From positions 22,427,042 through 22,491,041 of the forward strand of contig OY986974.1 in the NCBI GenBank assembly GCA_963920575.1: a stretch of 64,000 nt of DNA, written 5' to 3'. How positions within the stretch are numbered: position 1 is the stretch's first letter; each line of letters opens with the position of its first letter. Origin of the DNA: Narthecium ossifragum (Eukaryota; Streptophyta; Magnoliopsida; Dioscoreales; Nartheciaceae). Positions 23,868-38,135 of this stretch are shown here, in pieces. A model generated the notes under the pieces. The model searched no databases. It was not told where the DNA came from and worked only from the letters and a program-made list of their open reading frames with translations. The position numbers were made by a program, and so were the translations under genes.

Positions 23868-26046
23868 CTTACGACTCTAGACCAGTAACCCCATACCACT
23901 CTACTAATGGTTGTTGCCACTTGCCACTCTAGGCATGGAACGCACAGTTGGCATGCAAGTAAGGGGCACTCAATTGGCAAAACCATGGAAGCACAGATCA
24001 GCTGGATACCTTTTTCAGGGCGGAACCAGCCTGAGCTGAATGAATATAGTCATTAACACAGAGAAGACTATTCTAGCTACAATGTCGATAAGTTTTAATC
24101 AATGGGGTCCCAATACACTTGTTAAGTATCACTCCAACCAAATTCTGACTTTGCAAGGAGTTGCAAGAAAATTGTGAAGGTTAACTTAGATGTCTGCTGG
24201 AAGCCTAGGAATATACAAAGTTTGCTTGCTGTCTATTCGAGAATCGAAAAGAATCGGTATAAGGAGATCGCAACAAAGCCTCAAGTTATGCTGCTATATC
24301 ATTCTTTGGTCCGAAAAGTTGTGTCAAGGATTGTTCTCGAATGTAATCAGTATTTGCTACAAGAAATTGCATTTAGATGGGAGGAATATTTAATGATATG
24401 GGAAAGATACAAGGAATGAATTTGTGAAATATTTCAGGAACTATACTACAGATATAAATAAGAAAAGAAAACTCAAAACATAGAAATAGGGATGGGCGTA
24501 GTACCTAGAAATAGAAGGAAAAAGGATGCCTTTTTGGATATCCTCATCTGTGATGTATGATGCAAGGCTGTCCAACAAAGCTAGGTCAGAAATAAGACTC
24601 ACCACAAAAAGTAGGAAACGTAAGTTCTATTGCAAGGATTATTCTGGGATAAGTACAAGAACATATTTAAAGCAACAGGAATTGTATAAATGATGCAAGC
24701 CATACATAGATAATTAAATCCCGTTAATTCTCCTCAAAATCTGCCACTTAAGTTCCAAAGTATGATCAGCTGGAATCATTATGCAGAACCATCTAGAACT
24801 ACTAAGACCAGATTCTGCAGCTTCTCATCATTTGGCTATCTACACCGATAGATTGGATATCCAAGACCTCCTGTCCACACCACTATAACGGCATTGTTAG
24901 AATAAAACACCGTAGCATGAGTGGACTCCTAAATCAGAGTACAAGGATCATTAGATCGACTGTCTTGACGATTACTACTTATTACCCTGATTCAAAAGCA
25001 ACTGATACTCAATTTACATGGTCACATCTAATATGGCTAATTTAACATAAATTTTCATTGCCAACCATGTTTAAGTGGCATTACCAACCCTGAGCCCGCG
25101 AAGCAATTAAAGTAGGGTTCTTTCAGTTGGTTAAACCTCTCACTTTCATCTCTAGATGGCTTTAAAAGAAAGATTATGTCATTTGAAAGAAGAAAGTCAA
25201 CATCTGATATAAAACAACACATTCCGGACTTCTCTATCATTAAGGATACGTTCTTTATATACTCCATACTGCCTCTACTAACTGATTTTTCTAGCTTAAT
25301 CTTTAATATAATCATATCCTTGCGAGAAGATTGCTGAGTGTTATATCCATATTGCAAGAAAGCAAACTAATTCATGTCGAGTAAGCTGCGTACATTCCTA
25401 ACTCCACTTTTAGATATAAAGCCATTATGCTCAGATATGAAGCCACTATGCTTGCTGGATCACTTTCCATTGGATAAGAACCAATACAAAAGCTTAGTGT
25501 ATGTGTTATTTTTGTTAGGTTACTTTCGAATCTGCCGATCATAGACCTCATACAATAGTAAGTTGATAATATATCGGAACACAACCTACATATATCAAGC
25601 CTAAATAGATTCATGCCCTTAGACATAACCTCCTGCAGAAATGTTAGCACATGTCATCTGGTTTTTTAATGTTTACAAGAGCTTCATTTCTTTGCAAGTT
25701 AATATTACAAATTTGGTTATAATGGCCATGCTCAAACTCAAAACTTTAGCCTAATGAAACACTAAGATAACCCATGAAAGATCTTCTTTGAATATCAGCT
25801 TAGAAAGAAACTAGGTTGGGGAGTGGATAAACAACTATGTAAATAGATACATGTTATTGGCTTGATTAACATACCCTACTTTCCCATTTCCTGTAGGTAG
25901 ATAAACAACTATGTAAGACTGCATTCTAATTTCAGAGTAGTCAAAGAACTTCAAGGAGAAGAGAGGGCAAACCCAAAGAAACATTTTCGAAAGGGCTTCC
26001 ACTAGCAAAAACAATGTTCTCTCCAGCAAATTTGAATGCATCCAAT

Positions 26047-27130
26047 TGATAAGACGTGAAAAATGCATAAATTACCCTTTTAATTTGGCCTTGTTAGTCT
26101 CCGAGCAATGCCTCACTGACTATCCTTACCCCATTGTAGGTACAAGAGCCCTCAACGAAAATTGGATCAAGTTTGGAGCGAAAACGAACTCATTTGGGCA
26201 ATTCCAGGACAAAGAAGATCGATCTATTGAAGAATGATCGAAACTTTAAAGACATCAAGAAGAAATCCAACCTGAGGAATAAAGATCGATCTTCACAAGC
26301 TAAGAAGATCAATCTTTTCTGTGCAAAAGAGATGACAGAGAGCAACAATTCAAAAGATCGATCTTCTATAGGAGCGGCCAAGCACACGAGACAAAAGATC
26401 GATCTTCTCCTCTATGAAGATCGATCTTTCCTTACCAGCTCAGCAAAATCAACGGCCCAAATCTAATCCGAGTGGGGGAGGCTCCTAGGCTATAAATAGA
26501 CCATTTTGGGGAATTTTGTAAATCCTCTTGTACTCTTTCTTATGCCCTTTCCTCTTTTGACTTTTCCCCACCCAATTTAGAATAGGATCTTTTGGAGGAG
26601 ATTCATGGGAGAAGAGCTTCATAAACCTTCATCTATGGATCAATCCCTCAAGATGAGTACTTAAACTCCTAGCCTAGGGATTCTTATGATGTAATAAGGG
26701 TTTCCATTAGGGATTTTTGGGATTTAGGGCTTGTAGACCTTCTTGAATGGTTTATATGGATTGATCTTGATTTCTATATGAATTTGATGTTAATTTCAAC
26801 TGTGGATGATTGGATTGCCTAGGTGTGCTCTAGATCTAGGTCTTTTGCATGCTAGGGCTTGAATGGATCCTCTTATAAGAGGGATTCATACTAGAACCAT
26901 GGATTCTCTCATGGTTAGGGATTCTAGTCCAAGAGTGGAATAGGTTATGGTGCTAGAACCATCACAAACCTATTACTAACCCTCCACCCATCCGATCTTT
27001 GTAGTTTTGGCCATCAAGGTGCTAGAACCATCTCGATCTCACACCTAGATCCATACTACGATTGCTTTCTTGCGACGATTCCATCCTAACTAGAGGATTC
27101 ATTAGCGGCGATCGAAACTCATCATTAGGT
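26047..27130 (+). mobile_element. Truncated Athila-type LTR in a malic enzyme exon
   Basis: Starts TGATAAGACGTGAAAA and continues with GTACAAGAGCCCTCAA, ATCTAATCCGAGTGGGGGAGG, GCTATAAATAGACC and the TGCTAGAACCATC motifs of the Athila-type LTRs, but is strongly diverged. It breaks off near AGCGGCGATCGAAACTCATC without the terminal GCGCGTCA. Its palindromes are mainly of AGATCGATCT form. Malic enzyme coding sequence stops immediately on its left (at 26046) and resumes near 27205, so the insertion or a later deletion destroyed that exon. Confidence 0.8.
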
Positions 27131-30100
27131 TAAAGCATGCAAATTTATAGGAAATCTCTTTTATGATTTCTTATAGTTCTTTACTGAAGGACTAGGAGAG
27201 GCAACAATTCATTGTAGGATTAGAGATTGCAAATATTGCTGGCCGAGAAGAATCTGACTCTTTCATAGCCTTAAGGACCTGCATAATTAGGGAAAAAAAC
27301 CCTTACAATCTGAGTGATTGAATTTAAAGCCACTAAACACCACGTATATGATCTAAAATTTCAGTAATAGAGCAAGAGAAGTCTAATAAGTGGATGCATG
27401 TTCACAGCATTTGTCCAAGACTGCGTGCATGTGAGCGCGCGTGCCCGCAGATACATTAACACTTAAATCAGCATTAGATGCAAAAGTGGAACCAAATTGC
27501 ATGCTATTTCTAATTATGAGATGCTAAGATGCTAGAACAATCTGAAAAAGTAATCAACTCACATACAGCAAGTAAAATGTGCTTGGTACTTTTGGGTGGA
27601 GTACTTACCTCATTATTAATCTGATGTGCACCAAGACATTAGTCGTGAGAATTAAATGGAGAAGCACAATGCCAACTTCTGGCTAATAATTGAGCAAATT
27701 TTACATGCGATGCTCTAGTTCACAGTTCACAGGTAATAAGGCAGATTACGTATGATTATAGCCTCACAGATGATAAAAAAACAGTCTTCTAAAGTTCAGC
27801 ACGATTGGAAGGTCAAAACATGCAAGGTTTTACCACTTCCAGGAGGGTAGCTCCCTTTTTAAGACCATCCTCCACTGGATCAATCTCTCTGGCAAAAGGA
27901 GCTGTGGCTGGATCAATGTTCTTCCTTTCTTTCGTGACGAGTCCCTGCATGCACCAAAAAGCATGTTAGAGCTCAAGTTTTCTCCAGCAATCAAAACCCT
28001 GGAAAAAACCGAATATGATTTCAGGAAAAGAAAAATAATTTTTTTTATTATTAGTTGAGACTTTTACCCCGGCTTTCATATTTACCATATTTAGAACAAT
28101 ATGGTGAAATGACAATTTGAAGGAATCCTTTACGGACCAACAAGCTTAACTATGGAATTTTCAATGTGACCAACATTATGCCATTTTCAAGTGATGCCTA
28201 TAAAACACAGCTAATATGTATCATTTCTGCATGAAAATTGCTAATCCTCTCGCCAAGAAAAGCAATGGGCTAAGGTTAGTATTTTAAAAGCATGCCACAT
28301 CTTGAAATAAGATACTGCCGATATATGGTTTACAAACCAAATAAAAAGCCATTTGAGAAAAGCATTACTAAAGAGAGAGAAGCACACATATTTGTCAAGG
28401 AGCCAGAACTGCTGGTGTGCTTTCTTGTTTTCATCACTTCCAGTCATTCTAGAAGCAGCCTGGTGAGCCATATTAAGCACCCCTATCCCTGCACTGAGCA
28501 TCAACCAAAAGCAAAACTAAGTATTCAACTAAAATTTCTAAATTCTCAAGGAAAGCTTTTCCACTGAATTTCTTTAATTTCTTCTAAACATAGCTGTTAC
28601 TGCTGAAGGAGACATACCTCCCAGCTCCAACTACGATGATTTTCTGCTTTACGAAGTCTGTTATTGGCCGACCCTGTGCTCTTACAGCTCCAAATAGTCC
28701 AGCTAGTGCCACACCGGCTGTTCCCTAAAAGATACAGTGGAAGAAAAGAAAAATTAGCAAAAGATTCATATGGCTAGCAAACTATACTCCATAGAAATAT
28801 GCTAGCAGACAATAAAATTACGAGTCCATCCTTGGGATGGGCAAACAAAATTGACACGCTGGATACCACGAAGGTTAACCTGTATGTCATCATTAAACAT
28901 GCAAAATCTTTTGCGATATCGCTGAAGAGTTTCAAATGACCACTTAATTAATTTGGAAGTCCTTGAACTCTGATTTCAGAAAAAGAATCTCTACTAAGCA
29001 GCTATAATGAAAACCAAATAACTCCAAAGTATGCTGTTTCGAAAAACCAGTTATTTTACCTGTATAACAGCCTTTGGCCAACGTGCAAATGCAGCCTCGA
29101 CGAATTCATCAACAATTGCCAAGTACTCATCACCTTCCAGCCTAGGTTGTCGTAATCCTAAATCCGAGAATACAATTGTTAATAACATTAAAGAAACATC
29201 AGCTTCTATCTGATAAAGTCGCCTTCTCTTAGTGCAAAATATAGCAAGCTATATTATAGTAGTCGAATAGAGTGAAGAAGCATACCTAAGTGGATAAAAA
29301 GTACGGGATTCTGATTTATGAGCGATTGTCAAATTGGATAAAGTCAGCAGGGGGATACTGATCTATGAAACAATTGTTAAATTGCATATAGGCTCGTCAG
29401 AGGAAGAGTTTGTTATTTATGTCAAGAAAGAAACTCCCAGAGTTCTGCTATAGTTGTGGGAAAGAGGGAAATGAAGAGGTCTACTATCAAGGACCTATCA
29501 AAGTCTAGTAAAATGGCAAATTCTTACTCTTTACTACTGCCTCACTGCATATGTACAGAAAGAAATTGTTAATTGGGCTACTTTTCTGGGGATTAAATAT
29601 TAGAGTTATAGAATCAAGATTATAGTGCACTTTAATAAGTAAGACCCAGAATCACTTTGCGAGTTCAAAAATACCAATTCGATTAGATTTTCAGGAGAAA
29701 ATCCAGCAAAAGCAGAAGGAAACATTAGTTGCTATGTCTAAACCGTACTATTGTTATCTGTTAGGGTTATGCTTTTTCTCTGTTTGACTGATACTCATAG
29801 GCAGATATATTTTATCACTCATTCATACAATGAAGTAAAGCGTCTTCTTTAGCTGCACCTTTCATCTGGAACTTGCTCGAGGTGTGGCAAAAATGCATGG
29901 TAATAATTCCTACTACTATTACCATAGACCTTATCACTGACGACCCAGCACTTGAAGTTTTACCGCATCAGAGTTTCTATTCAGTGAAGCAACTCTGCCT
30001 ATGAAGACAATATTGCTCGTACCAATGCGTCATTCTATTCGTCCATTATTCTTCCCTCCCTTCTTGAGAACATCTGTTTATACAGTATTGTGACCAATAT

Positions 30101-30584
30101 GCATACACTAGCAAATAAAAGAACCACTTCTGTAGTATGAATGCATCTAATGTGTATATTATGATCTACTCATTTTGCGCCAATCAATGAACTTCTGTGA
30201 AGATGTTTTTCAGATATGAAATTGGTTCCACCCACTGCTTTATCCTCATATGTGCACTAAACACTGAAGACATACTATCTTTAATCGGCAAAGAAACAGT
30301 GGAGACATTCTACCTTTAATCATAAAAGTTCATCATATCACTCACAAAGGTTATCTTCAAGAAGATTTTGATTGTTCGTTCCAACATCAAGCATGACTGG
30401 AAGTACCTGCCAAAAAAAAAAGAAACAATTGAGTTGAGTATACAAAGGTGAAGTATATGATAGGGTCGACAGAGGGTCACAAAATATTTTAATGTTGTGC
30501 ATATAGAACTAACATGATCAGATAGTATCTTGCAACACATAAATTGTGTGACTGCATGCCAACATATGGATGCATGCTTGTTTA

Positions 30585-31539
<955 letters not shown>

Positions 31540-31721
31540 CAATATGCTTGCTCCAAAAGTGCATCGAGGGCTCACCATGCTTTAAAAACTTACGAAATTG
31601 TAAAATGAGTCAATTATGAGTCTCTCCAGCCAACTCCTTGGTACTTTTATACTGCTGCTTCTAATTTTCTACTTCAAATACAATATGCTTGCTCCAAAAG
31701 AGCATCGAGGGCTCACCATGC
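31540..31721. repeat. 41-bp direct repeat bordering an LRR fragment
   Basis: A 41-bp sequence starting CAATATGCTTGCTCCAAAAG occurs at 31540-31580 and 31681-31721 with one mismatch. The second copy runs straight into the duplicated LRR fragment. About 100 bp of other sequence separates the copies. Confidence 0.85.
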
Positions 31722-32022
31722 ATAGGCTCTCTAGAGTTGGTGGTAACCCATCACCATCATCATCCATGCTGAGAGTGCTCAGGAATGCCTTCAAATTCCC
31801 GATAGGTGCTGCTCCGAGGCCACCAGAAAAAGCATTTCCGGCAACATAAAGATGTTCGAGACAGCTCAGATTAAACAACCAATGGGGCACCTTGGAATTG
31901 ATAGAGTTTGATGAAAGATCGAGAAGGCGGAGAGACGTGAGATTGACATGATGTTGAAGAGAGAGCGATGAAGAAGATGATGACATACCAAGTTGGCATC
32001 CAGATAGGCGTAGGTAAAGCAG
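31721..32022 (-). pseudogene. Duplicated fragment of the RLP gene
   Basis: About 300 bp closely matches about 19810-20112 of the RLP gene in the same orientation, including LDLSSNSINSKVPHWLFNL and CMSSSSSSLSLQHH-like coding. Differences are scattered substitutions. It has no start, signal peptide or neighbouring LRR sequence, so it is a patch copied from the RLP gene or from a paralogue. Confidence 0.9.
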
Positions 32023-33871
32023 GTGAGGCTTGGCTGTGGTTCATTTTGTTTCTTCTGGTCATGGGCTTTGTTGTGAGAAAGTGCTTTTGTATGGTCTTAG
32101 TTGTATGCGTATTATTATGTTTGTGTCGTATTACGGGGTTATGATGTAAACTTAGGGGGTTGTGAAATAAATAAAATTTGGCCTCTTAATCTTTGCTTTT
32201 GAGTAATAAAGGATTTGAACAAACCAAGCCTTCTTCCAATGAAGAATCACTTGGAGGGCAACTGATGGGAGCAGTTTAGTATTCAAAGAAATAAACACAA
32301 TGTTGGGACTTTGCCAATCATTAAAAACTTAAAAGGGTACGATTCACGTCACAGCAGTACTAATGAGAAACTAGTAAACAAAATAATTAGCAAAGGCATC
32401 TATTAAGCCTTAGTCAGTCTATTAAGTATAATAAAGGAATGTATAAATTCATCAAAGAATCTAAATCAGTATATCAATTAAGATTTGACAACTAATAGAA
32501 AAGAAGAACTTTGTAATGTTTTCCTTTACTTGGTGCATAAAGAACTGGCCAGTGACTAGATTGCTGCATTATGGTAGCACCTAGGGATGTTTGCGTACTT
32601 ACCACCAAGACTTCTGATTTACAAGGTTGCCATTGCAAGAGAGTTGGGTTCAAGAATCAAAGAAAGCATAAAAATTCTTCAAAAACTCAACAAGCTGTTG
32701 CAAACAACCAAATAGTTCTAGTCAGTAATTTCTACTGGCTGTTAACCTCCAATGGGAGATCCAAGTTAACACTGATGAGATTCCGTTTGGTGTGTATTGA
32801 AGAAATATAATTTGCAATGTAGAAGTTCTGTCATCAGAAAGCAGTAATGTCGCATAAGGTGTGAACTACCAGCAGTTTTCTTCTTTAACCCTCAAATCAC
32901 TCAGATGTTTTCACAAAAAAATAACATCTATCAGCATGTATGTATTGGCCAATTTTCAAGTGAACAAGTCACTCAGGGTCTTGTGTACTACCTAACTGAT
33001 GACACTATTTCCCCTGTAAGATGTTGTTCACTCTGAATTTTGTTCTTATAAAACCTCAAAACTAACATGAAATCTTATTAAAGGCTTAAAGATATGCCAA
33101 TGTTTCAGATTGTTCATATATAAGCACAATATCAGAAATAGTAAAAGAAACCTCATCCAAATGATCCAAGTATAGGAAATTCTCTAGTCCTTAACAGAAG
33201 CATAGGAAAAGTAGGTACTAAAAGCTAGGTGATCAAAATGTGCTATGTTGTTGGTGAGAGAAGAAGACATGTAAATAACAAGATTGGCACAAGATTGAAA
33301 TGAAAACAAATGCTCGTTAGAAACATGATAAGAAGTCAATGATGTGCGAGCAACAGAAGACTTACGAGTGGAGTGGGAAAACAGATTATTATTGTCTCTT
33401 CAACATCTTTAAGAAATAGAAGCAGCCATTTTCAGATCGTACAAAAAGACTATGCTCTGCTTAAGATGGAAGCTGATGGTTCCAAACTGATGGACAACAA
33501 TAATAAACCTAAGAATGATGGAGGTGTACATTATTATCTTCCAAAAGCTCACCAGGAGACAGTGCTGATCGAGGCTTGCATCTGCCCTCCCAAAATTTTC
33601 AACACTTACTTACCTCTACTAAACTAGAACCCAATGAACTTCAGACTTTCCGAGCATCATACAGGATACCTACCCAAATCCCTGAACAAAATAGAGTGCC
33701 CTCAGACGGCACACCATGATAAAAAATTCTGATCCGCCATTGGCATGGCCATGTTAGAGAAACAAAGCATGATGATTAGTTATTGTGACCTCAAAATACA
33801 AACTCCCTGTAGCAATCTCTTCAAAAAAAGGAAATCAAATCTCCAATAAGTTTACGATCATTTACAGAACA
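32023..33871. other. Intergenic, nothing firm
   Basis: Just right of the LRR patch, the plus strand can encode a hydrophobic stretch (WLWFILFLLVMGFVV) followed by AATAAATAAA near 32168, which could be the remnant end of another receptor gene; this is weak. The rest is AT-rich with no coding pattern. Confidence 0.35.
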
Positions 33872-35624
33872 TCACCACATTGAAGGCACATAGACTTGCT
33901 CCTTTAAATTCTGAGTAGCACTCTCAGATGGAAAACCTCTTACAGCACCTATCGTCCATTGTGATATAATCCCTGCAGCAATGGCAAATCTGATTTGCCT
34001 TTCCAACATATCCTGATCCTCATACATCTCTGGGTGCGTTGTCAGCTTTCTCATCATTCCAGCTACAATGGCATCACCAGAGCCTGTTCGATCACATGTA
34101 AATGGTGTTATAAGCACATCCTCTGTTCCTATAACTGCACCGTCAAACTTCGGGGTATAGTAATGGATTCGTAGCGTCCCATCTGTTACGAACAATATCT
34201 TAATTCCATCATGCCAAAGAGGCGCAATCTCCTCTCGCGTGTAATGATAGTAATCTCGTTGCTTCGTTGTCTCCTCATAGGAGTCACAATAATATTGAGG
34301 AGTATAGTTTCGCTTCTTCTCATAGTACTCTTCATCCAAAAGGAATTCCAGCTCCTGTTTTGAAACCTCAATGAGGTCAGCCTGGCTCCATGCCTTCTTA
34401 ATAACTTCCCTTGAATCATCACGAGACCTCCATAAGGGCAATGGCAGGTTCAAATCAAAGAATACCTTGCTATCATACTTCTTTGACAACTTAATGGCTC
34501 TAAAGAGGGCCGGATGCAATTCTGGAGACAAGAGAACTGCTGAATTGAAATGGAATATCCTTGCCTGCATAAAACTTTACATGAGCTCCAATCCAGGTTT
34601 CCAATCAATGCCCTTCAACTGGAGGAAATAAAGCTTTCATACATTTTAGCTGCAACTCTACCTTATTTTCTTCTAATTGCTAAAGAATTCAGAATATAAA
34701 GCCAGAAAATTTGCAAAACAACAGAATTGATTTGAGAACGTATTCAAAGATCCGACTCTTAAGAAAAGGGAATAAGGTTCGTGGATTACCTCTTTCAAGA
34801 CTGCTACATCAACCTCGGGCCTCGAGAATGAATCCTCAGCACAAACTTTCACGGTCTCCACCACCAGCCTCTCCCCTTGGGCATCATCTCGCAATCGAAT
34901 TCTCATGTAGGAAGCCGCAGTCTTTACATAAGGATCAATCTTGACGGCTCGAGTTTGGACTTTCTCCACATTCATATTATACACCAGATCGTTCCCATAG
35001 TCATCATCCCCAACCTTGCCCATGAAAGCCGCACGGCCACCGAGCCGAACGTGGGAGATCGCCACATTGAATGGGGAGCCGCCCGGTGCCCGCACGAACT
35101 CCGGCGGGCTCCACTGGAGCTGCTTCCAAGTTGAGTACTGGTCCGGATGCATCTGGCGCCCGGCGACGCGGACGGTCGGGACGAACTCCTTTTGCGCCGC
35201 ACCAAAGCAGCAGATCAGCGGCGGGGACTCGAATGGGAAATCCATCCCATCATAGAACTCCTCATCGTCCTCCTCCCCCTCCTCCTCTATAGTTAGAGGT
35301 TGCTTTTGCTTCGATTGGTTTAGGATGTTTCTCTTCTGCCGGTTTTACTTTCTGGGTTCGCCTTGGTTTCTTCTCGGAGGGGCTGGAGCTCGTTGAGGCC
35401 TTCTTTCGGCCCCGACGAGTGGGCTTGAGGGATGCTGGTAGAGCACCGTTCGCATAATCAATGGAGGCGCTACAACTTTGCATACGAAATGGTCTAAGGC
35501 CCTCATGCAATCTCGAGCTCGCATGGCTACTTCGCCATTCGCGAGGACTGGAAGCGCCTAAAGCTCGATGGCACGGGATGGGAAATGGGACGGCGGCCAT
35601 TGCGGCGAACAATGACTGGCTCAT
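33872..35624 (-). CDS. FLN1: Fructokinase-like 1 (plastid), two exons, one apparent frameshift
   Basis: Exon 1 runs from ATG 35624 to 34790 (donor GTAATC) and exon 2 from 34564 (acceptor ATGCAG) to the stop at 33872. The N-terminus looks like a chloroplast transit peptide, followed by a basic Ser/Lys-rich linker (TRRGRKKAS). The pfkB domain begins around ICCFGAAQKEFVPTVRVAG and includes APGGSPFNVAISHVRLGGRA, FFDLNLPLPLWRSRD and TPFTCDRTGSGDAI, ending LKEQVYVPSMW. FLN1 is a plastid-encoded RNA polymerase-associated protein required for plastid transcription and greening; it is thought not to act as a normal sugar kinase. The exons total 1528 nt, one more than a multiple of three: the linker frame meets a stop at 35262 while the kinase frame is open only from about 35330 inwards. 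The offset lies between about 35262 and 35330, in a GGA/GAG run. It could be a real lesion or an assembly error. Confidence 0.85.
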
Positions 35625-35805
35625 CTCCTCCCCTTTCAACGCCACGCCTCCATTGTCACTGGTTTATCCAGTCTATTTTGGTGCTGGTAAAGCTGGACTG
35701 GCTGGGTAGGATGGGCCTCAAAGCCCACTTAGTTGCCCATGACTCCATGAGCGGATCCGAATCCATCAACATAAGTAGATCCATCGGTTCTATGAGATTT
35801 AGGGC

Positions 35806-36005
35806 ATGTTTGGTTCGAGTGGGTGCATCGCACGGTGCCTCCTGATGCACCACTCTCCTATTTGATTAGCGGTGCAAGATCTGATACATGCATCTGACAA
35901 TGCTTTTGATGCACTCGAGGGTGCATCGTATGAAATGGCCATCATTTTGGCCGTTTCATACGACGCACCCGAGTGGTGCACCCCCTCGTCCATCCGCGAG
36001 AGCAC
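35806..36005. repeat. MITE-like hairpin sequence
   Basis: Begins GGGCATGTTTGGTTCGAG, a start seen in many plant DNA-transposon derivatives. It contains a near-perfect inverted repeat around 35920-35971, with arms GTATGAAATGGCCA and TGGCCGTTTCATAC around a six-base loop. No matching outer end or target-site duplication was found, so it may be a partial copy. Confidence 0.5.
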
Positions 36006-36034
36006 CCGTAATACCTGCACAGTCCCCAACTTTC

Positions 36035-36649
36035 AATAAATTTATGTAAACATTAAAATCATGTGAACATTATTTTAATCTCAATAAAGTCATTATATTA
36101 TTTTAATCTCAATAATATATATATTGTTTATATAATGTTCACATAATGATGTAATAAAATTAAAATTGAATATATATTTACATTAAAATTAAATATATTA
36201 TTTTAATATATGATACAACAAAATTGAATATATATATACATTAAATTTAATCTTAATAAAGTCATTAAAATTTTAATATATATAATATATATTAAAAATT
36301 TAATGTATATATATATATTCAATTTTAACTTTATTGCATCATTATATGAACAATATATATCTATATATATAAGATCAAGCGACAGTTACTTTTATGACTC
36401 AGATTATGACTCATCATCTGAGTCATAAAATTATGCACGCGTGGCATGCATTTGTGGCATAAGATTGTAACTAAATAAAGCAAAAGGGAGAGGATAGAGG
36501 GATGACATGGCGTACACGTGGCATAAGTTAGTTATTATAGAGATAGAGGGAGATAGGAGAGAAAGAGAGAGCGGAGGTGAGTAGTTAGCCGTGCCAGGTG
36601 GCACGGGCCCACCATATACTACATATTATTGAGATTAAAATAATATAAT

Positions 36650-36691
<42 letters not shown>

Positions 36692-36764
36692 AGATTAAAA
36701 TAATATAATGACTTTATTTAGATTAAAATAATGTTCACATAATTTTAATGTTTACATAACTTTA
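36035..36764. repeat. AT-rich fold-back (long inverted repeat)
   Basis: About 80 bp at 36035-36120 recurs as a near reverse complement at about 36686-36764 (shared words include GAGATTAAAATAATATAATGAC). A second copy of the right-hand word lies at about 36628. Poly(TA) runs adjoin both arms. This could be an AT-rich MITE that later received the insertion at 36360-36612. Confidence 0.65.
36360..36612 (+). mobile_element. Possible small Helitron-like insertion
   Basis: Starts TCTATATATATAAGATC, like the 5' end of the large Helitron, and ends with hairpin CCGTGCC-AGGT-GGCACGG followed 12-15 bases later by CTAC where CTAG would be canonical. It lies between the arms of the AT-rich fold-back. The end does not match the consensus, so the call is tentative. 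Confidence 0.35.
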
Positions 36765-36867
36765 TTGAGATTAAAATAATATATATATTATTCATATAAT
36801 GTTCACATAATAATGCAATAAAGTTAAAATTTAATCTATATATTTATATTATTCATATAATGTTGTG

Positions 36868-36905
<38 letters not shown>

Positions 36906-37029
36906 ATTATATAAGGAAGAGCGGTTTTTGAAATGTCTTAACTATAAGACATAACGAGCGGTCCAGATTTATCTCCAAACACATCTAACGGTCCAGATTT
37001 CATCATCAACTTTAAGATCCCCACCCAAA

Positions 37030-37229
37030 NNNNNNNNNNNNNNNNNNNNNNNNNNNNNNNNNNNNNNNNNNNNNNNNNNNNNNNNNNNNNNNNNNNNNNN
37101 NNNNNNNNNNNNNNNNNNNNNNNNNNNNNNNNNNNNNNNNNNNNNNNNNNNNNNNNNNNNNNNNNNNNNNNNNNNNNNNNNNNNNNNNNNNNNNNNNNNN
37201 NNNNNNNNNNNNNNNNNNNNNNNNNNNNN
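37030..37229. other. Assembly gap (200 N)
   Basis: 200 undetermined bases within the 5' part of the Helitron. Gap length is probably nominal. Confidence 0.99.
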
Positions 37230-37847
37230 GCGTCGGCCTCGCCCCACGCCGTCGGCCACATCTCGCCAACGCCACCGACCTCGCCCACGCCACCGACCTC
37301 GCCCCACGCCATCGGCCACCCTCTCTATTCCCTTTACAAGACCTCGCCCCACGCCGTCAACCAGGACCAACCCGAGAGGAGCTCCCTCTCTCATCTCTCT
37401 TTCCTCCGCTCCTCTAACCTTGCCAACCGCCTGAACCCAGCACGACGCCCAGGTAAATTACTTCAATCGCTCTTCCTCTTTCCGGGTCACTCTCCCTCTT
37501 CCCTAGATCTCTCACTCCCTCCCACTCTGTTTCGCCGCCAAACTCTCACTGGAACGTCATTCTGAGCTCCCTCTCTCCTCTCTCTCTCCTCCGCTCCTCT
37601 AATTTTATTCCCAGCAAGAAGTCCCGCACTCAATAACCACACTGCTGCTCCCCTCTCCTTCCTCTCCTTCCTCTCCTCCCTCTCCCCCGATTCAAAACCC
37701 CAAACCCACCCCTCTCTCTTCCGGTGTCTCCCTCAACCCCGGCGACCACCCCCCTCTCCTCCCTCTCCTCCCTCTCCTCCCTCTCGCATCATCATCGACC
37801 TCTCTGCGGTTGGCGTTAGCGTTGTGGTCGGCGGCGCTGTGGCGGAG

Positions 37848-38005
37848 GAGGCGCTGAAGAACGACGTGTACACGACGGCGTCGTACGGGGATCTGGAGAA
37901 GTTCCAGAGGTTGTTGGAAAAGGAGGGGTGCTCCGTCTTTGAGCCCGACGGCTGCAGAGGACCGCCCTCCATAACCGCACCGCCGCTGCGCAGAACATTC
38001 TTGAG
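37848..38005 (+). pseudogene. Fragment of ankyrin-repeat protein S-acyltransferase (TIP1-like)
   Basis: [20 protein letters not shown] followed by [14 protein letters not shown] matches the start of the ankyrin region of TIP1-type palmitoyltransferases. After a frame change the reading [14 protein letters not shown] continues the same family pattern, with the intervening residues lost. A GC-rich leader of several hundred bases precedes it, probably 5' untranslated sequence captured with the exon. There is no DHHC domain, so no enzyme can be made. Confidence 0.7.
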
Positions 38006-38135
38006 GTGCCTCCCTTCTCCGTTTCCGACTTCTAGATCCTTATTTCTCCTCTTCTATTTCCCCTCCAATCGATCTCTCTTTCTCAAAATGCCTATCGTGA
38101 TTGATTGTGAAGTCTAAAAGTGAAAATTTCGATCG

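Noticed and set aside
24174..24419. 81-codon plus-strand frame
   Set aside because: Lies in a malic enzyme intron with no recognisable family and ordinary AT-rich codon use.
36100..36900. AT-rich tract as a replication origin or scaffold region
   Set aside because: Better explained by fold-back repeats and TA microsatellites; no independent support.
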